A DNA stretch of 64,000 nt, from positions 744,001 through 808,000 of the forward strand of contig NZ_ACZP01000014.1 of NCBI RefSeq assembly GCF_000176175.1, written 5' to 3'. Of the stretch, positions 1 to 9,624 are shown piece by piece. Below the pieces are notes generated by a model that ran no database searches, had not been told where the DNA came from, and saw only the letters and a program-made list of their open reading frames with translations. The first letter of the stretch is position 1, and the number at the start of each line of letters is the position of its first letter. Origin of the DNA: Vibrio furnissii CIP 102972 (lineage in GTDB: Bacteria > Pseudomonadota > Gammaproteobacteria > Enterobacterales > Vibrionaceae). The position numbers were made by a program, and so were the translations under genes.

Positions 1-1
1 A

Positions 2-1045
2 CTGTTTGAAACGGTCTTCGGCATGGATTACAGCACTGCCGTGATCATCGGTACGGTGTGTGTGGTGTCGTACACGCTGTTTGGTGGTTTCCTTGCGGTA
101 TCATGGACGGACTTGGTGCAAGGCCTATTGATGGCAGCAGCGTTGCTGATTGTGCCACTGGCGGCAATGAACGGCGGTCTGACTAAACTGGATCACGACT
201 TGGTGGCGATTAACCCAGAGCTGCTGACCATGTGGAATGACGTGAAAGGCCAGCCGCTGTCGGCGGTGGCGATCGTCTCGCTGGTTGCGTGGGGTTTGGG
301 CTACTTTGGTCAGCCACACATTTTGGCTCGTTTCAAAGCCACACGTTCAAACAAAGATCTGACTACAGCACGCCGTATCGCAGTGATTTGGACGGGTCTG
401 TCGATGATTGGCGCGATGCTGGTCGGCTTGGTTGGCCTGATCTACGTGACCAACAACGGCAACATTCAGTTGGATGACGGCGAGAAAATTTTCATGCTGC
501 TGGTGAACGCGATTTTCCACCCAGTGATGGCGGGTATTTTGTTGGCAGCAATTCTGGCGGCCATCATGAGTACCGCCGATTCTCAGCTGTTGGTGTCGTC
601 GTCAGCGATGGCTGAAGACTTCTACAAACAAGTGTTTAAGAAAGACGCGACGTCGGAAGAAATCGTGCGAGTTGGCCGTGCGGCGGTAATCATCATCTCC
701 ATCATTGCGCTGATTCTTGCAATGACGCCAGACAGTTCAGTTCTTGGCCTTGTGTCTTACGCATGGGCTGGTTTTGGTGCCGCCTTTGGTCCAGCACTGG
801 TTCTGAGCCTGTACTGGGCTCGCATGAACCGCAACGGCGCATTGGCGGGTATCCTCGTTGGTGGGATCACCATCGTGGTGTGGAAACAGCTGTCCGGTGG
901 TTGGTACGACGTGTACGAAATCGTACCGGGAATCATCTTCTCGACCATCGCGATTGTGGCAGTGAGCCTGCTGACGGGTGAACCGGAAGAAACGGTGAAG
1001 CAACAACACAAGACCTTCAAAAAGCACTTGGTTGAACTCGATTAA
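2..1045 (+). CDS. putP: Sodium/proline symporter, C-terminal part
   Basis: Only the last ~347 residues are in the window; the reading frame is open from base 2 and the true start lies upstream. The protein is a chain of hydrophobic helices of the sodium:solute symporter family and resembles PutP along its length, including a region ending STADSQLLVSSSA, where PutP-type carriers bind sodium, and a helix-rich C-terminus with a short charged tail. It would import proline with Na+ across the inner membrane, as carbon source or osmolyte. A good terminator follows 27 bases after the stop, so it ends its transcription unit. The neighbouring proline-catabolic gene (putA), if linked, would lie outside the window to the left. 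Confidence 0.9.
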   Translation: MFETVFGMDYSTAVIIGTVCVVSYTLFGGFLAVSWTDLVQGLLMAAALLIVPLAAMNGGLTKLDHDLVAINPELLTMWNDVKGQPLSAVAIVSLVAWGLGYFGQPHILARFKATRSNKDLTTARRIAVIWTGLSMIGAMLVGLVGLIYVTNNGNIQLDDGEKIFMLLVNAIFHPVMAGILLAAILAAIMSTADSQLLVSSSAMAEDFYKQVFKKDATSEEIVRVGRAAVIIISIIALILAMTPDSSVLGLVSYAWAGFGAAFGPALVLSLYWARMNRNGALAGILVGGITIVVWKQLSGGWYDVYEIVPGIIFSTIAIVAVSLLTGEPEETVKQQHKTFKKHLVELD

Positions 1046-1071
1046 TTGACTATCGATTGACACAACTGAGC

Positions 1072-1097
1072 AAAGCCCCACCGATGTGGGGCTTTTT
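1072..1097 (+). terminator. Rho-independent terminator after putP
   Basis: Arms AAAGCCCCA and TGGGGCTTT enclose a short loop and run into six T residues. Confidence 0.85.
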
Positions 1098-1261
1098 TGT
1101 GCTTGTGTCAGCCCACTGCAATAGCAGAAACTCAATCGAAAGTGGGTGTTGTTTTTTGAATCTAAATCACAAACTTAAAACTAAAGTTTGGGACAATGGA
1201 ACCAATCGATTCAAAATGCGTCAATTGTCAATAACTGAGCACACTGATAGGAGGACCCACC

Positions 1262-1489
1262 ATGCCAGAAGCGTATTGCAACTGTTGTCGAAAAACCACA
1301 CCGCACAAAGTTGTAATGAGGCGTAGCCAGGCGGAGGATGTGTCAGGCTGGCAGGGTTTTCAGCAGTTTATGGCAGCATTGATGCACGGTGAGCACTATT
1401 ACAAAATGGAGAAACAGGGGTTTTGCCGCGTGTGTAACCAACAATCGGATCTCTCGCCCGCCGATTTCTCTCGTGCCAGAGTGATTTAG
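1262..1489 (+). CDS. Small zinc-ribbon-like protein, function unknown
   Basis: A 75-residue protein with a strong ribosome site (AGGAGG about 7 bases before the ATG), so very likely real. It has two cysteine pairs, CNCC near residues 6-9 and CRVC near residues 55-58, which could bind one zinc ion as a small zinc ribbon. The middle is basic and aromatic (GFQQF, HYYKM). There is no signal peptide or membrane segment, so it should be cytosolic. It stands alone between putP and a chemoreceptor gene. I do not recognise a named family. A nucleic-acid or protein-binding role is possible but only inferred from the cysteine pattern. Confidence 0.7.
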   Translation: MPEAYCNCCRKTTPHKVVMRRSQAEDVSGWQGFQQFMAALMHGEHYYKMEKQGFCRVCNQQSDLSPADFSRARVI

Positions 1490-1504
1490 TTTGATGACAA
1501 CAAG

Positions 1505-1533
1505 ATGGCTTCCGTGTGACACAGGGAAGCCAT
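1505..1533 (+). terminator. Hairpin after the small zinc-ribbon gene
   Basis: Nine-base perfect arms ATGGCTTCC and GGAAGCCAT are followed by a G/T-rich stretch rather than a clean T-run. It may be a weak terminator or an mRNA 3' end. Confidence 0.5.
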
Positions 1534-1686
1534 GGTTGTTTCTGTGCTCACAATGGGCAGTAGATCACTGATTTCACCTGACGCCTTCTCTGTTCTTCCC
1601 TTATTGGGAACTTTCGCAAAGTAATCTCTCTTCGTTCAGCTAATCTGTAGGTAATTTATCTGATGATATGACGAAGGAGCCCATTC

Positions 1687-3576
1687 ATGCAGTTAAGTTT
1701 AAAGAGAAAGATGGTTTTCTCTGTGGTGATCGCGATCGCACTGACCGCCATCGCATTGGTTCTCGCGGGCTACAAAACCTTCCAGCAGGACAGTTGGCGT
1801 GCCATCGAAAGCGAAAGCCGCAATACGCTGCAAGCTCACGCGAAGGGGATTGGCGACTGGTTCGCGACCAAGCAACATGCGTTAAAAGGCTTGCGCGAAG
1901 AAATCGAACGTAACCCCAATCTCGACTTGGTGCCGCACCTGCGCCAAACCCTTGAATCCGGTTCATTTGGTCTCAGTTACTACGGTAACGAACAGGGCGA
2001 AATGTTCCGCCAAGATCCCTCTCTCAATAAAGCAGGTTACGACCCCCGTGAGCGCGGCTGGTACAAAGAAGCCAAAGCGGCGGGCAAACCCACCACCACA
2101 GAACCGTATGTCAGTGTCACCATGCAAACGCTGGTGGTGACGTTAACGGAACCGGTGCGCCTCAACGGCCAATTGATCGGCGTGGCTGCGTCCAACTTGG
2201 CACTGGACAAGCTGATTCAAGACGTGTTGGCGATTGAAGTGCCAGGCAAAGGTTACGCCATTCTGGTGAACCAAAAAGGCAAAATCGTCGCGCACCCAGA
2301 CAAAGACTTGATTCTTAAACCCACGCAAGACATCGCACCGGGTTTAACCGTGTCGGCGCTGCAAGGGGTGGCGCATAATCACCAACTGCTACCACTGGCG
2401 ATCAACGGCAAAGACAAAGTGCTGATGGCACAAAGCATCGACAACACCGATTGGATGTTGGTGATGGTGATGGACAAAGCCGTGCTGGAACAGCCGTTAA
2501 ATCAAATGTTGCTGACCCAAACCTTGATCGGTTTGGTGATTCTGCTGGTGATGGCTTTAGCCACGTCGTGGTTTGTGGCGCGTCAGCTCAATGAGCTGAG
2601 CAACATTGCGGCGGCGCTGGGTGACATCGCTGAAGGCGACGGCGACCTCACGCGTCGTCTGGCCGTGAAAAGTGATGATGAAGTCGGCATGCTGGCTGAT
2701 AAATTCAACATGTTTGTCGATCGCCTACACGTGATGGTCAAAAATGTGCGTGACGTGTCTGTCGCGTTGAACGACGGTGCGAACCACGCGGCGCGCTCTG
2801 CGGGGCAGCGTAGCGAGCGCATTCGAACGCAGCAGGACGAAATCACCATGGTCGCGACCGCCGTGACGGAGATGGCGTCGGCCACCGCAGAAATTGCTGG
2901 CAATGCCGACAACACCGCGAAAAACGCCAACCAATCGGTCGAACTGGGCGCGCAAGGGTACCAACAAATGCAGCAAAGCAAGCATTCGATTGACCAGTTG
3001 GCGCAAGAGTTGACGGGCGCGGTGACCATCATTGGCGAACTGGAAGATCACGCCAACGAAATCTCGACCATTCTGTCGACCATTCGCGCGATTGCCGAGC
3101 AAACCAATTTGCTGGCGTTGAATGCGGCGATCGAAGCGGCGCGGGCTGGCGACCAAGGCCGCGGTTTTGCGGTGGTGGCCGATGAGGTGCGCGTGTTGTC
3201 GCAGCGCACGCATGCGTCGACAGAAGAGATTCAAACCAAGATTGCTGGCCTGCAGAAAGTGACGGCGAATGCGGTGACCGTGATGACGGAAAGCCACAAA
3301 CTGGTGGAAACCAGCGTCACGGACGTCAATCAAACTGGTGAAAGCCTGCAAGCGATCAGTGAAGCGATTCAGTTGATTAGCGACATGGCCACGCAAATTG
3401 CTTCGGCGGCAGAGGAGCAATCGTTGGTGACGGCTGATATCAACGGCAATACTGAATCGGTGCGCGAAGTCAGTGATGCGTTGGCAAGTGAAGCGCAAGA
3501 TGCGGTGCTGCAAGCCAAAGAGCTGCACAGCCTTGCGAAAGAGTTGGAGCAGGAAATATCCCGCTTTAGGCTTTGA
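1687..3576 (+). CDS. Methyl-accepting chemotaxis protein with periplasmic dCache domain
   Basis: A 629-residue transmembrane chemoreceptor. An N-terminal membrane helix (about residues 8-28) is followed by a periplasmic region of ~240 residues with dCache features ([29 protein letters not shown]). A second membrane helix lies at about 278-298, then HAMP, then the cytoplasmic signalling coiled coil with the conserved tip ([18 protein letters not shown]) that contacts CheA and CheW. dCache domains of this type often bind amino acids or other small carboxylates, but the ligand cannot be read here. The start is supported by GAAGGAG before the ATG. It is a single-gene unit with its own terminator. 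Confidence 0.92.
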   Translation: MQLSLKRKMVFSVVIAIALTAIALVLAGYKTFQQDSWRAIESESRNTLQAHAKGIGDWFATKQHALKGLREEIERNPNLDLVPHLRQTLESGSFGLSYYGNEQGEMFRQDPSLNKAGYDPRERGWYKEAKAAGKPTTTEPYVSVTMQTLVVTLTEPVRLNGQLIGVAASNLALDKLIQDVLAIEVPGKGYAILVNQKGKIVAHPDKDLILKPTQDIAPGLTVSALQGVAHNHQLLPLAINGKDKVLMAQSIDNTDWMLVMVMDKAVLEQPLNQMLLTQTLIGLVILLVMALATSWFVARQLNELSNIAAALGDIAEGDGDLTRRLAVKSDDEVGMLADKFNMFVDRLHVMVKNVRDVSVALNDGANHAARSAGQRSERIRTQQDEITMVATAVTEMASATAEIAGNADNTAKNANQSVELGAQGYQQMQQSKHSIDQLAQELTGAVTIIGELEDHANEISTILSTIRAIAEQTNLLALNAAIEAARAGDQGRGFAVVADEVRVLSQRTHASTEEIQTKIAGLQKVTANAVTVMTESHKLVETSVTDVNQTGESLQAISEAIQLISDMATQIASAAEEQSLVTADINGNTESVREVSDALASEAQDAVLQAKELHSLAKELEQEISRFRL

Positions 3577-3588
3577 TTGACCGTAAAC

Positions 3589-3620
3589 TACCAAGGGCAT
3601 CTGATGATGCCCTTTATTTT
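3589..3620 (+). terminator. Terminator after the chemoreceptor gene
   Basis: Arms AAGGGCATC and GATGCCCTT with a tiny loop, followed by TATTTTTT. Confidence 0.85.
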
Positions 3621-3722
3621 TTCACTGTGAAGACAATCACAACCCGTATTGAAACGCTTCGTGCGGCGTCGATTCACCAGTATGGTATGCACCAATGATG
3701 TGTCACAGGGAATTCGAACATT

Positions 3723-4199
3723 ATGCATTTAGACCGAGTGGACCAACAAATTCTGCGTATTCTGCACGACAAAGGACGCTTGCCCGTGGTGGAGTTGGCC
3801 AAGATGGTCAATCTCACCACTTCCCCGTGTTCAGACCGGGTCAAACGGTTGGAAAAAGAGGGCTACATTAAGGGCTATCACGCTGAACTGAATGCGGAAA
3901 AACTGGGGTTGGATGTGCAGGTGTTTATTCACATTCGCCTCGATCAAACCAGTTTTTCTATTTTTGAGCGTTTTGCCGAAGCGGTGCGTGATGTCCCGGA
4001 AATTGAGGCCTGTTATTCACTGTCCGGAGATTTTGACACCATGATCAAGGTGCGGGTTCGGGACATGAAAGCCTATCAAGCCTTTATGTCGGGTAAACTA
4101 GGCACGTTACCGGGAGTCATTCAGACCCGCAGTGAATTTGTCATTGAAGAACACAAAACCAGTTTCGGCATCAACCCGGAACTCATTTGTGCGATATAA
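3723..4199 (+). CDS. Lrp/AsnC-family transcriptional regulator
   Basis: A 158-residue protein with the usual two-part layout: an N-terminal winged helix-turn-helix (residues ~5-60, including NLTTSPCSDRVKRLEKEG) and a C-terminal RAM ligand-binding domain (~70-145, with a SGDFDTMIKV strand). Such proteins form octamers that sense an amino acid or related metabolite and control adjacent genes. The stop is only 12 bases before the aldehyde dehydrogenase start, so the two form an operon. The regulator may control that enzyme in response to its substrate or a related amino acid; this is inference from position. The ribosome site is weak (AGGGAA, rather far upstream). Confidence 0.9.
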   Translation: MHLDRVDQQILRILHDKGRLPVVELAKMVNLTTSPCSDRVKRLEKEGYIKGYHAELNAEKLGLDVQVFIHIRLDQTSFSIFERFAEAVRDVPEIEACYSLSGDFDTMIKVRVRDMKAYQAFMSGKLGTLPGVIQTRSEFVIEEHKTSFGINPELICAI

Positions 4200-4211
4200 G
4201 TTGGAGAGATT

Positions 4212-5642
4212 ATGGCGCAGTTAGCCGATGTGACCACGGAGCCGGTGGGTGATGTGGCGCTGTTAGACGCTCAATTTGGCCGTTTAAGCATTCAGTTTGC
4301 TAACGACCCGTATCCTTCACTGGAAAAGCGCCAGCAGCGTTTGGTGGCGCTGAGACAGGCTTTGCTCAGCGAACAGAATGCGCTGGCAGAGGCGCTCAGC
4401 CAAGATTTTGGTTTCCGTAGCCGTTTTGACAGCGTGCTGTGCGACATCGTTCCGGCGGTCAGTCAGCTCGACTACACGCTCAAATCCCTCAAACGATGGA
4501 TGAAACCGCAGCGACGCAAAGCGGGGCTGATACTTTCCCCCTCGCGCGTTCGAGTACGCTATCAACCGCTGGGCGTTGTGGGCATTATTGTGCCGTGGAA
4601 TTTTCCGGTGGTGTTGAGCCTCGCGCCACTGGTGACGGCCGTTGCGGCGGGCAACCAAGTGATGCTCAAACTCAGCGAGCACACGCCGCACACCAATCAG
4701 GTGTTGCGCCGCATCGTGGCCGCGCTGGGGGACATTGCACTGTGCGTTGAAGGTGAAGCGCATGTGGCTTCAGCATTTAGCGCGTTGCCGTTTCAGCACC
4801 TGTTATTCACGGGCTCGACGGCGGTAGGGCGCAAAGTGGCCTTGGCTGCTGCGCATCATCTCACGCCCGTCACGTTGGAACTCGGCGGTAAATCCCCGGT
4901 GATTATCGCCCCTGATGCCGATTTAACTCGTGCGGTTGACCAGATCATGTTGGGTAAAGCGACCAACAGTGGCCAGATCTGTGTCGCACCGGATTACGTG
5001 ATGTTGCCCGAGGCGCTGTTGGCGTCGTTCGCCGAGTGCTATTTGCGCCGCTTTGCCAAACGTTTCGTCAACAAGCAAGGTAAACTCGATTGCACGCACA
5101 TCATCAACGCCGCCCAGTATCAAAGACTACACATGCTGTTGGATGATGCACGTCAACATGGCGCCGAGGTGAGTACGTTCAGCCGTCCCGTTGAACTGGC
5201 CGAAGGACAAATGGCACCGCATGTGATCACGCAAGTGACCGATGCGATGCGCGTGATGCAAGAAGAGATCTTTGGCCCGATTCTGCCCTTAATCGGTTAT
5301 CGCACCATTGAAGAGGCGATTGAACGAGTCAATGCGCAGCCACGTCCGCTGGCGTTGTATGTGATGAGTGATGATCAAGACATTATCGATTACGTCCTCA
5401 AACGCACCCACAGTGGCGGTGTGGCGATCAACGACACCTTGTTGCATGTCGCGGCTGATGATGCGCCATTTGGCGGTGTGGGGGAATCGGGAATGGGGCA
5501 TTATCATGGCATCGAAGGCTTCCAAACCTTTTCCCACGCCAAAACCGTCCTGCATTCTTTTAGCAAACTGCCGCGCAGTCGCTGGTTGCTGAACCACCGC
5601 AAACTGTGGCTGAAGCTACTCAGCCGTTTTGTGCTGCGTTAA
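4212..5642 (+). CDS. Aldehyde dehydrogenase, coniferyl-aldehyde-dehydrogenase-like
   Basis: A 476-residue soluble NAD(P)+-dependent aldehyde dehydrogenase that oxidises an aldehyde to the acid. Visible elements are the cofactor segment VPWNFPV (~128-134), the general base Glu223 in LELGGKSP and the nucleophile Cys257 in SGQICVAP. The N-terminal segment with SLKRWMKPQRR and overall length match the CalB/coniferyl aldehyde dehydrogenase branch, which also includes fatty and terpene aldehyde enzymes, so the substrate is uncertain. It is co-transcribed with the upstream Lrp-type regulator. The ribosome site GGAGAG precedes the ATG. The family branch is secure; the exact substrate is not. Confidence 0.88.
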   Translation: MAQLADVTTEPVGDVALLDAQFGRLSIQFANDPYPSLEKRQQRLVALRQALLSEQNALAEALSQDFGFRSRFDSVLCDIVPAVSQLDYTLKSLKRWMKPQRRKAGLILSPSRVRVRYQPLGVVGIIVPWNFPVVLSLAPLVTAVAAGNQVMLKLSEHTPHTNQVLRRIVAALGDIALCVEGEAHVASAFSALPFQHLLFTGSTAVGRKVALAAAHHLTPVTLELGGKSPVIIAPDADLTRAVDQIMLGKATNSGQICVAPDYVMLPEALLASFAECYLRRFAKRFVNKQGKLDCTHIINAAQYQRLHMLLDDARQHGAEVSTFSRPVELAEGQMAPHVITQVTDAMRVMQEEIFGPILPLIGYRTIEEAIERVNAQPRPLALYVMSDDQDIIDYVLKRTHSGGVAINDTLLHVAADDAPFGGVGESGMGHYHGIEGFQTFSHAKTVLHSFSKLPRSRWLLNHRKLWLKLLSRFVLR

Positions 5643-5772
5643 CTCAGGCGATGGCAGAGGTGCTGCGGCGCTTTTTGCACGATTTGTGTCAGCAACGCTT
5701 TTCAATCGTCTATGAAAGCACTACCATACTCGCAGTCGCGGTGCTGAACGCCGCGACGTTCTATCTTTTAAG

Positions 5773-5908
5773 TATTCTCAGGGCGGGGCGAAATTCCCCA
5801 CCGGTGGTATGCCCCATGGGGCGAGCCCACGAGCGCTCGATTCGTCGAGGTCAGCAGATCTGGTGAGACGCCAGGGCCGACGGTTACAGTCCGGATGAGA
5901 GAGAATGA
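5773..5908 (+). promoter_or_regulatory. FMN riboswitch (RFN element)
   Basis: The conserved RFN sequence is clear: TCTCAGGGCGGGGCGAAATT, then CCCCACCGGTGGTA, an expanded arm, AGCCCACGAGCGC, later CAGATCTGGTGAGA, GCCAGGGCCGACGGTTACAG and TCCGGATGAGAGAGAA, whose ends pair with the first segment to close P1. It binds flavin mononucleotide and represses the downstream ribB. No T-rich terminator lies between the aptamer and ribB, so control is more likely at translation or by Rho. The aptamer ends ~115 bases before the ribB start. Confidence 0.95.
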
Positions 5909-5979
5909 CAAACACACCAACCGCATGGATTGAGGTTCCCTCATTCCTTGGATTTGGTGCACTTGGTTTTGGCTTTTGA
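5905..5979 (+). CDS. Possible 24-residue leader ORF in the riboswitch expression platform
   Basis: An ATG inside the last bases of the FMN aptamer (GAGAGAATG, with a purine-rich possible ribosome site that is itself aptamer sequence) opens a 24-codon frame ending in TGA, 43 bases before ribB. The peptide is hydrophobic and Gly/Phe-rich at its end (LGFGALGFGF). Because the start codon is in or next to helix P1, FMN binding could change its translation. There is no similarity to support it, and short frames arise by chance. Confidence 0.3.
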   Translation: MTNTPTAWIEVPSFLGFGALGFGF

Positions 5980-6022
5980 TCCCTCATAACAGCCCTGATT
6001 CTGGTCATTATTAGGAGTAACC

Positions 6023-6679
6023 ATGAATCAGTTATCGCTACTTGCCGAATTCGGCGACTCAATTACCCGTGTTGAAAATGCACTACAAGCGCTGCGCGAA
6101 GGTCGCGGTGTATTGCTGCTCGACGATGAAGATCGTGAAAACGAAGGCGACATCATCTACTCAGCAGAGACCCTCACATCCGAACAAATGGCGCTGATGA
6201 TCCGCGAATGCAGCGGCATCGTGTGTCTGTGTCTGACCGATGAGCAAGCCAACAAGCTGGAACTGCCACCTATGGTGCAAGTGAACGACAGCAAAAACCA
6301 AACCGCATTCACCGTGACGATTGAAGCGCGCCATGGCGTGACCACCGGCGTCTCTGCAAAAGACCGCGTGACCACCATCAAAACCGCGATCAACCCGAAC
6401 GCCAAACCGGACGACCTAGCACACCCAGGACACGTGTTCCCACTGCGCGCGCGCAAAGGTGGCGTGATGGCGCGTCGTGGCCACACCGAAGGCACTGTGG
6501 ATCTGATGCAAATGGCGGGTCTGCTGCCATCTGGTGTCCTGTGCGAAGTGACTAATCCCGATGGCACCATGGCTAAAACGCCTGAAATCGTGGCATTTGG
6601 TAAACTGCACAACATGCCTGTTTTGACCATTGAAGACATGGTGCAATACCGCATGCAGTTCGACCTGAAGCTGGCTTAA
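6023..6679 (+). CDS. ribB: 3,4-dihydroxy-2-butanone 4-phosphate synthase
   Basis: A 218-residue cytosolic enzyme that converts ribulose 5-phosphate to 3,4-dihydroxy-2-butanone 4-phosphate plus formate, one of the two entry steps of riboflavin synthesis. The acidic metal and substrate motif [10 protein letters not shown] (residues ~34-43) and the [11 protein letters not shown] segment are the family signatures. It is a stand-alone RibB without a fused GTP cyclohydrolase II domain. It sits alone behind an FMN riboswitch, so its synthesis falls as FMN accumulates. The start is supported by TAGGAG eight bases upstream, and a strong terminator follows. Confidence 0.97.
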   Translation: MNQLSLLAEFGDSITRVENALQALREGRGVLLLDDEDRENEGDIIYSAETLTSEQMALMIRECSGIVCLCLTDEQANKLELPPMVQVNDSKNQTAFTVTIEARHGVTTGVSAKDRVTTIKTAINPNAKPDDLAHPGHVFPLRARKGGVMARRGHTEGTVDLMQMAGLLPSGVLCEVTNPDGTMAKTPEIVAFGKLHNMPVLTIEDMVQYRMQFDLKLA

Positions 6680-6697
6680 TCTCCCGCTTTACAGTGT

Positions 6698-6725
6698 AAA
6701 GGCGCGCTCAGTCGCGCCTTTTTTT
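6698..6725 (+). terminator. Terminator after ribB
   Basis: Arms AAGGCGCG and CGCGCCTT around CTCAGT, followed by seven T residues. Confidence 0.9.
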
Positions 6726-7040
6726 GTTTTTGTGATGTCTTGGCGCCGGGTTTGGCTGGTCGCTAGTTCAATTTCAAATTCTGTGCAGAAATGATGTTGA
6801 ACATTGTTGTCATTTTGAGGTCTGAATTCTGATTTAGAGGGAAAATGAACACTGTTTTTCATTACGGTGATGGATGGAATTTTGACGTATCATCAGCAGT
6901 ATCATTCGCTTAGCATCACTACGTTATTTTTATTCTGGATATTGTTTCTGTTTGTAAAATATTCCGTATAATACTTAGCATTTTCTCCTCATTTAGTGTT
7001 TATTGTCGTCAACTTTTTGGCTTTGGAATCCCCGCTTTTT
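6726..7040. other. A+T-rich intergenic stretch with a likely promoter
   Basis: No convincing gene is seen here. A perfect -10 box TATAAT lies at 6967-6972 with TTGTTT 19 bases upstream as a poor -35. It probably drives the glycosyltransferase gene that follows. Confidence 0.4.
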
Positions 7041-8123
7041 ATGTTACTCAAGCTTTTGTTTAAATGGAGTATTAACTTCGTTGGTCAGCCTAAACAGTCA
7101 ACGGTGAAGGATTCTGACAAGCCAAGAATTTTGATTATCCCTTACAACGCGATTGGGGATATGGTGATGACTGCGCCCCTGTTTAGTGCATTAAAGCAGG
7201 CGCATCCTGAGTGGCAGTTAGAAGTTTTATGCAGCTCGCGAAACCACGAGATCATTCGTTATCATCCTGCCTTGAGTCGTTGTTGGTTGCTCGATATCGA
7301 CTTAAAACCGCAGCGCGCATTTTCCCAACATCGTTTACGTCAAGAACTGTATGAACAACAGTTTGATAAAGTGGTGTATTTAGGGGAACGTCGGAACTGG
7401 ATTGAGCTGTGGCGCATCCATCGCATGAAGGCGAATCAGAAAGTTAGTTTGCCGTATTCCGATGAAGCGCGACAAAAACAGAAGAAGAAGCTGGATCCGT
7501 TTGCGCTGAATATCTTTAATGGTGTGGTGGGGAAAAACAAGCATCAGGTGCCGCACTTTACGCGCCGCATGATGAGTATTTTACCGGACTTCGGTGTGCA
7601 ACAACCTGAGAAATTGGCGTTTAACCTGAATCTCCCTCACGTTGCGGACAAAGCGCATTCGCTGCCTCAAGGCATTCGATTGCTGTTCAACCCATGTGGT
7701 TCGCAAACCGGCAATACGTTGAGCGATGAGCAAGCCGTTTCCATTTTAGACGGTTTGCTTTCGCTGGGTATTCAAGTGTGTGTCTTTGATCTTCCTGAAA
7801 ATAGAGCCAAGTTGGCGGCGTATGGGCACGATGAGCGCGTGAATTACATTCGTTCTGCGTCGATCAGTGATGCCGGCGATTGGCTGCGCGATATGTCATT
7901 GGTGCTTACGACGGATACGTCAATGGGGCACATCGCGTCAGCGTTGGACGTGCGCACGCTTATCATGAGAGCCAATGAAGAGTGGCGTGCAAATTGCGAC
8001 CCAATCTCTGAATTTGCCTCGATGCTGGTGGCGAAAACTCACGGACACATTCAAACCATTTCTGCTGATCTGGTGATGAATGAGGTCAAAATGCTTCTGC
8101 AAACCTTGCCTCAGGCGAAGTAG
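7041..8123 (+). CDS. Glycosyltransferase family 9 (heptosyltransferase-like)
   Basis: A ~360-residue GT-B fold enzyme. The N-terminal segment NAIGDMVMTAPLFSALKQ and the C-terminal TDTSMGHIASAL are typical of ADP-heptose:LPS heptosyltransferases (family GT9). It should transfer a sugar, usually heptose, onto the lipopolysaccharide core at the inner face of the inner membrane. It is a lone gene and not in a waa cluster, so it may modify an outer-core or accessory glycan. An upstream GTG at 6996 would add 15 residues; the ATG at 7041 gives the more usual start, although neither ribosome site is strong. The acceptor cannot be told from the sequence. Confidence 0.85.
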   Translation: MLLKLLFKWSINFVGQPKQSTVKDSDKPRILIIPYNAIGDMVMTAPLFSALKQAHPEWQLEVLCSSRNHEIIRYHPALSRCWLLDIDLKPQRAFSQHRLRQELYEQQFDKVVYLGERRNWIELWRIHRMKANQKVSLPYSDEARQKQKKKLDPFALNIFNGVVGKNKHQVPHFTRRMMSILPDFGVQQPEKLAFNLNLPHVADKAHSLPQGIRLLFNPCGSQTGNTLSDEQAVSILDGLLSLGIQVCVFDLPENRAKLAAYGHDERVNYIRSASISDAGDWLRDMSLVLTTDTSMGHIASALDVRTLIMRANEEWRANCDPISEFASMLVAKTHGHIQTISADLVMNEVKMLLQTLPQAK

Positions 8124-8325
8124 TTTCCGCACGCTTTCCGTCTCTTATCCCTTTGTCTCAGTTCGTCCTCCTTTCACGTGATGTGAGCGTCTGTGCCTAA
8201 AAACGCCATCATTGGTACGTGATTCATGGGGTCGTTATTCATTGTCTCGCGGTGCAATCATGCTAGAATTCCGCGCTGTGGTAGAGCATGCTCTACTTTA
8301 ACGGTTACCAATTCAGAGTCTGTTC

Positions 8326-9519
8326 ATGTCATTTTCCAAACTTGGACTGAGTGAAGCCCTGACACAAGCAGTGGCAGAACTCGGTTATCAAAAGCCAACC
8401 ACCATTCAAACCAAAGCCATCCCGGTGATTTTGCAGGGGCAGGATTTGATCGCTGCGGCGCAAACCGGGACGGGTAAAACCGCCAGTTTCGTGCTGCCTA
8501 TTCTGCACAAACTGCAAGGACGTGAAACGCAGCGTAAAAAACGCATTCGTGCCCTGATTTTGGTGCCGACTCGCGAGCTGGCGATTCAGGTGGCAGACAA
8601 AGTGGCGCAGTACGGTCAACACACCGGACTAACGACGCTGGCGATGTATGGTGGCGTGGAAGAGCAGGCTCAGAAACAGCGTCTGATTGAGGGAGTGGAC
8701 GTGTTGGTGGCGACGCCGGGGCGTTTGCTGGACATGTACGGTCAGCGCGCCGTCTATTTCGAAGAAGTGGAAATGGTGGTGTTGGATGAAGCCGACCGCA
8801 TGCTCGACATGGGCTTTATCGACTCGATCAACAAAATCATCGATCGCCTGCCTCGGGATGCGCAGTACCTGCTGTTCTCTGCCACGTTGTCGCACAAGGT
8901 GCGCGATCTGGCGAAAACTGCGGTGAACGACCCGTTTGAAATCAGTATTGCGGCGAATCAGGCATCAAAATCGAACATCGAGCAGTGGCTGATCACGGTC
9001 GATAAAGACAAGAAATCTGCGTTGTTGAGCCATCTGATCACCGAAAACAACTGGGATCAGGCGCTGATTTTCATCGAAACCAAACATGGCGCGGCAAAAC
9101 TGGCGAGCCAGTTGGAAAAACGTGGCATTACAGCGGAAGCGTTCCACAGTGGTCGCAGTCAGGCGGTGCGCGTGCAACTGCTGGAAGATTTCAAAGCGGG
9201 CAAAATCAAGTACATGATCGCGACTGGCGTGGGCGCACGTGGTATCGACATTCACGAACTCTCTCGCGTAGTGAACTACGATTTACCATTCCCGGCGGAT
9301 GAGTACGTGCATCGCATTGGCCGTACGGGCCGTGCCAACGCCAAAGGCGAGGCGATTTCGTTTGTCTCCAAAGACAACTTCAAAAACCTGTGCATGATTG
9401 AAAGCCGTCTGGGTCACTTGATTGAGCGTCGTGTGGTGGAAGGATTTGAACCGAAAAAACCAGTGCCAATCTCGATTCTGAACTACGTTCCGAAAAGCAA
9501 ACGGATGCCGCAAGACTAA
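8326..9519 (+). CDS. DEAD-box ATP-dependent RNA helicase, RhlE-like
   Basis: A 397-residue helicase core with all motifs in order: AQTGTGKT (motif I, ~46-53), PTRELAIQ (Ia), VATPGRLLD (Ib), DEAD (II), SAT (III), RGIDI (V) and HRIGRTGR (VI). It would unwind short RNA duplexes during ribosome assembly or mRNA decay. It has almost no C-terminal extension, unlike the longer basic-tailed RhlE or SrmB, so specificity must come from the core or partners. It is most like RhlE; other small DEAD-box paralogues cannot be excluded. It is a single gene followed by a 10-base-pair hairpin. Confidence 0.92.
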   Translation: MSFSKLGLSEALTQAVAELGYQKPTTIQTKAIPVILQGQDLIAAAQTGTGKTASFVLPILHKLQGRETQRKKRIRALILVPTRELAIQVADKVAQYGQHTGLTTLAMYGGVEEQAQKQRLIEGVDVLVATPGRLLDMYGQRAVYFEEVEMVVLDEADRMLDMGFIDSINKIIDRLPRDAQYLLFSATLSHKVRDLAKTAVNDPFEISIAANQASKSNIEQWLITVDKDKKSALLSHLITENNWDQALIFIETKHGAAKLASQLEKRGITAEAFHSGRSQAVRVQLLEDFKAGKIKYMIATGVGARGIDIHELSRVVNYDLPFPADEYVHRIGRTGRANAKGEAISFVSKDNFKNLCMIESRLGHLIERRVVEGFEPKKPVPISILNYVPKSKRMPQD

Positions 9520-9525
9520 TCTCCG

Positions 9526-9557
9526 CCAGCATTGCGCCGCTATCGGTGCAATGCTGG
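9526..9557 (+). terminator. Hairpin after the DEAD-box helicase gene
   Basis: Ten-base perfect arms CCAGCATTGC and GCAATGCTGG with a 12-base loop, seven bases past the stop. There is no T-run, so it may be a Rho-dependent end or an RNA stabiliser. Confidence 0.5.
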
Positions 9558-9624
9558 ACGCTTGGCGCGATTGACTATTGACGATCGCGCGAACGGCTTC
9601 CTCTTTCTTCTTCATTTCACGATG

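Noticed and set aside
5606..5866. 86-residue ORF after the aldehyde dehydrogenase
   Set aside because: It overlaps the dehydrogenase end and runs into the FMN riboswitch; no ribosome site.
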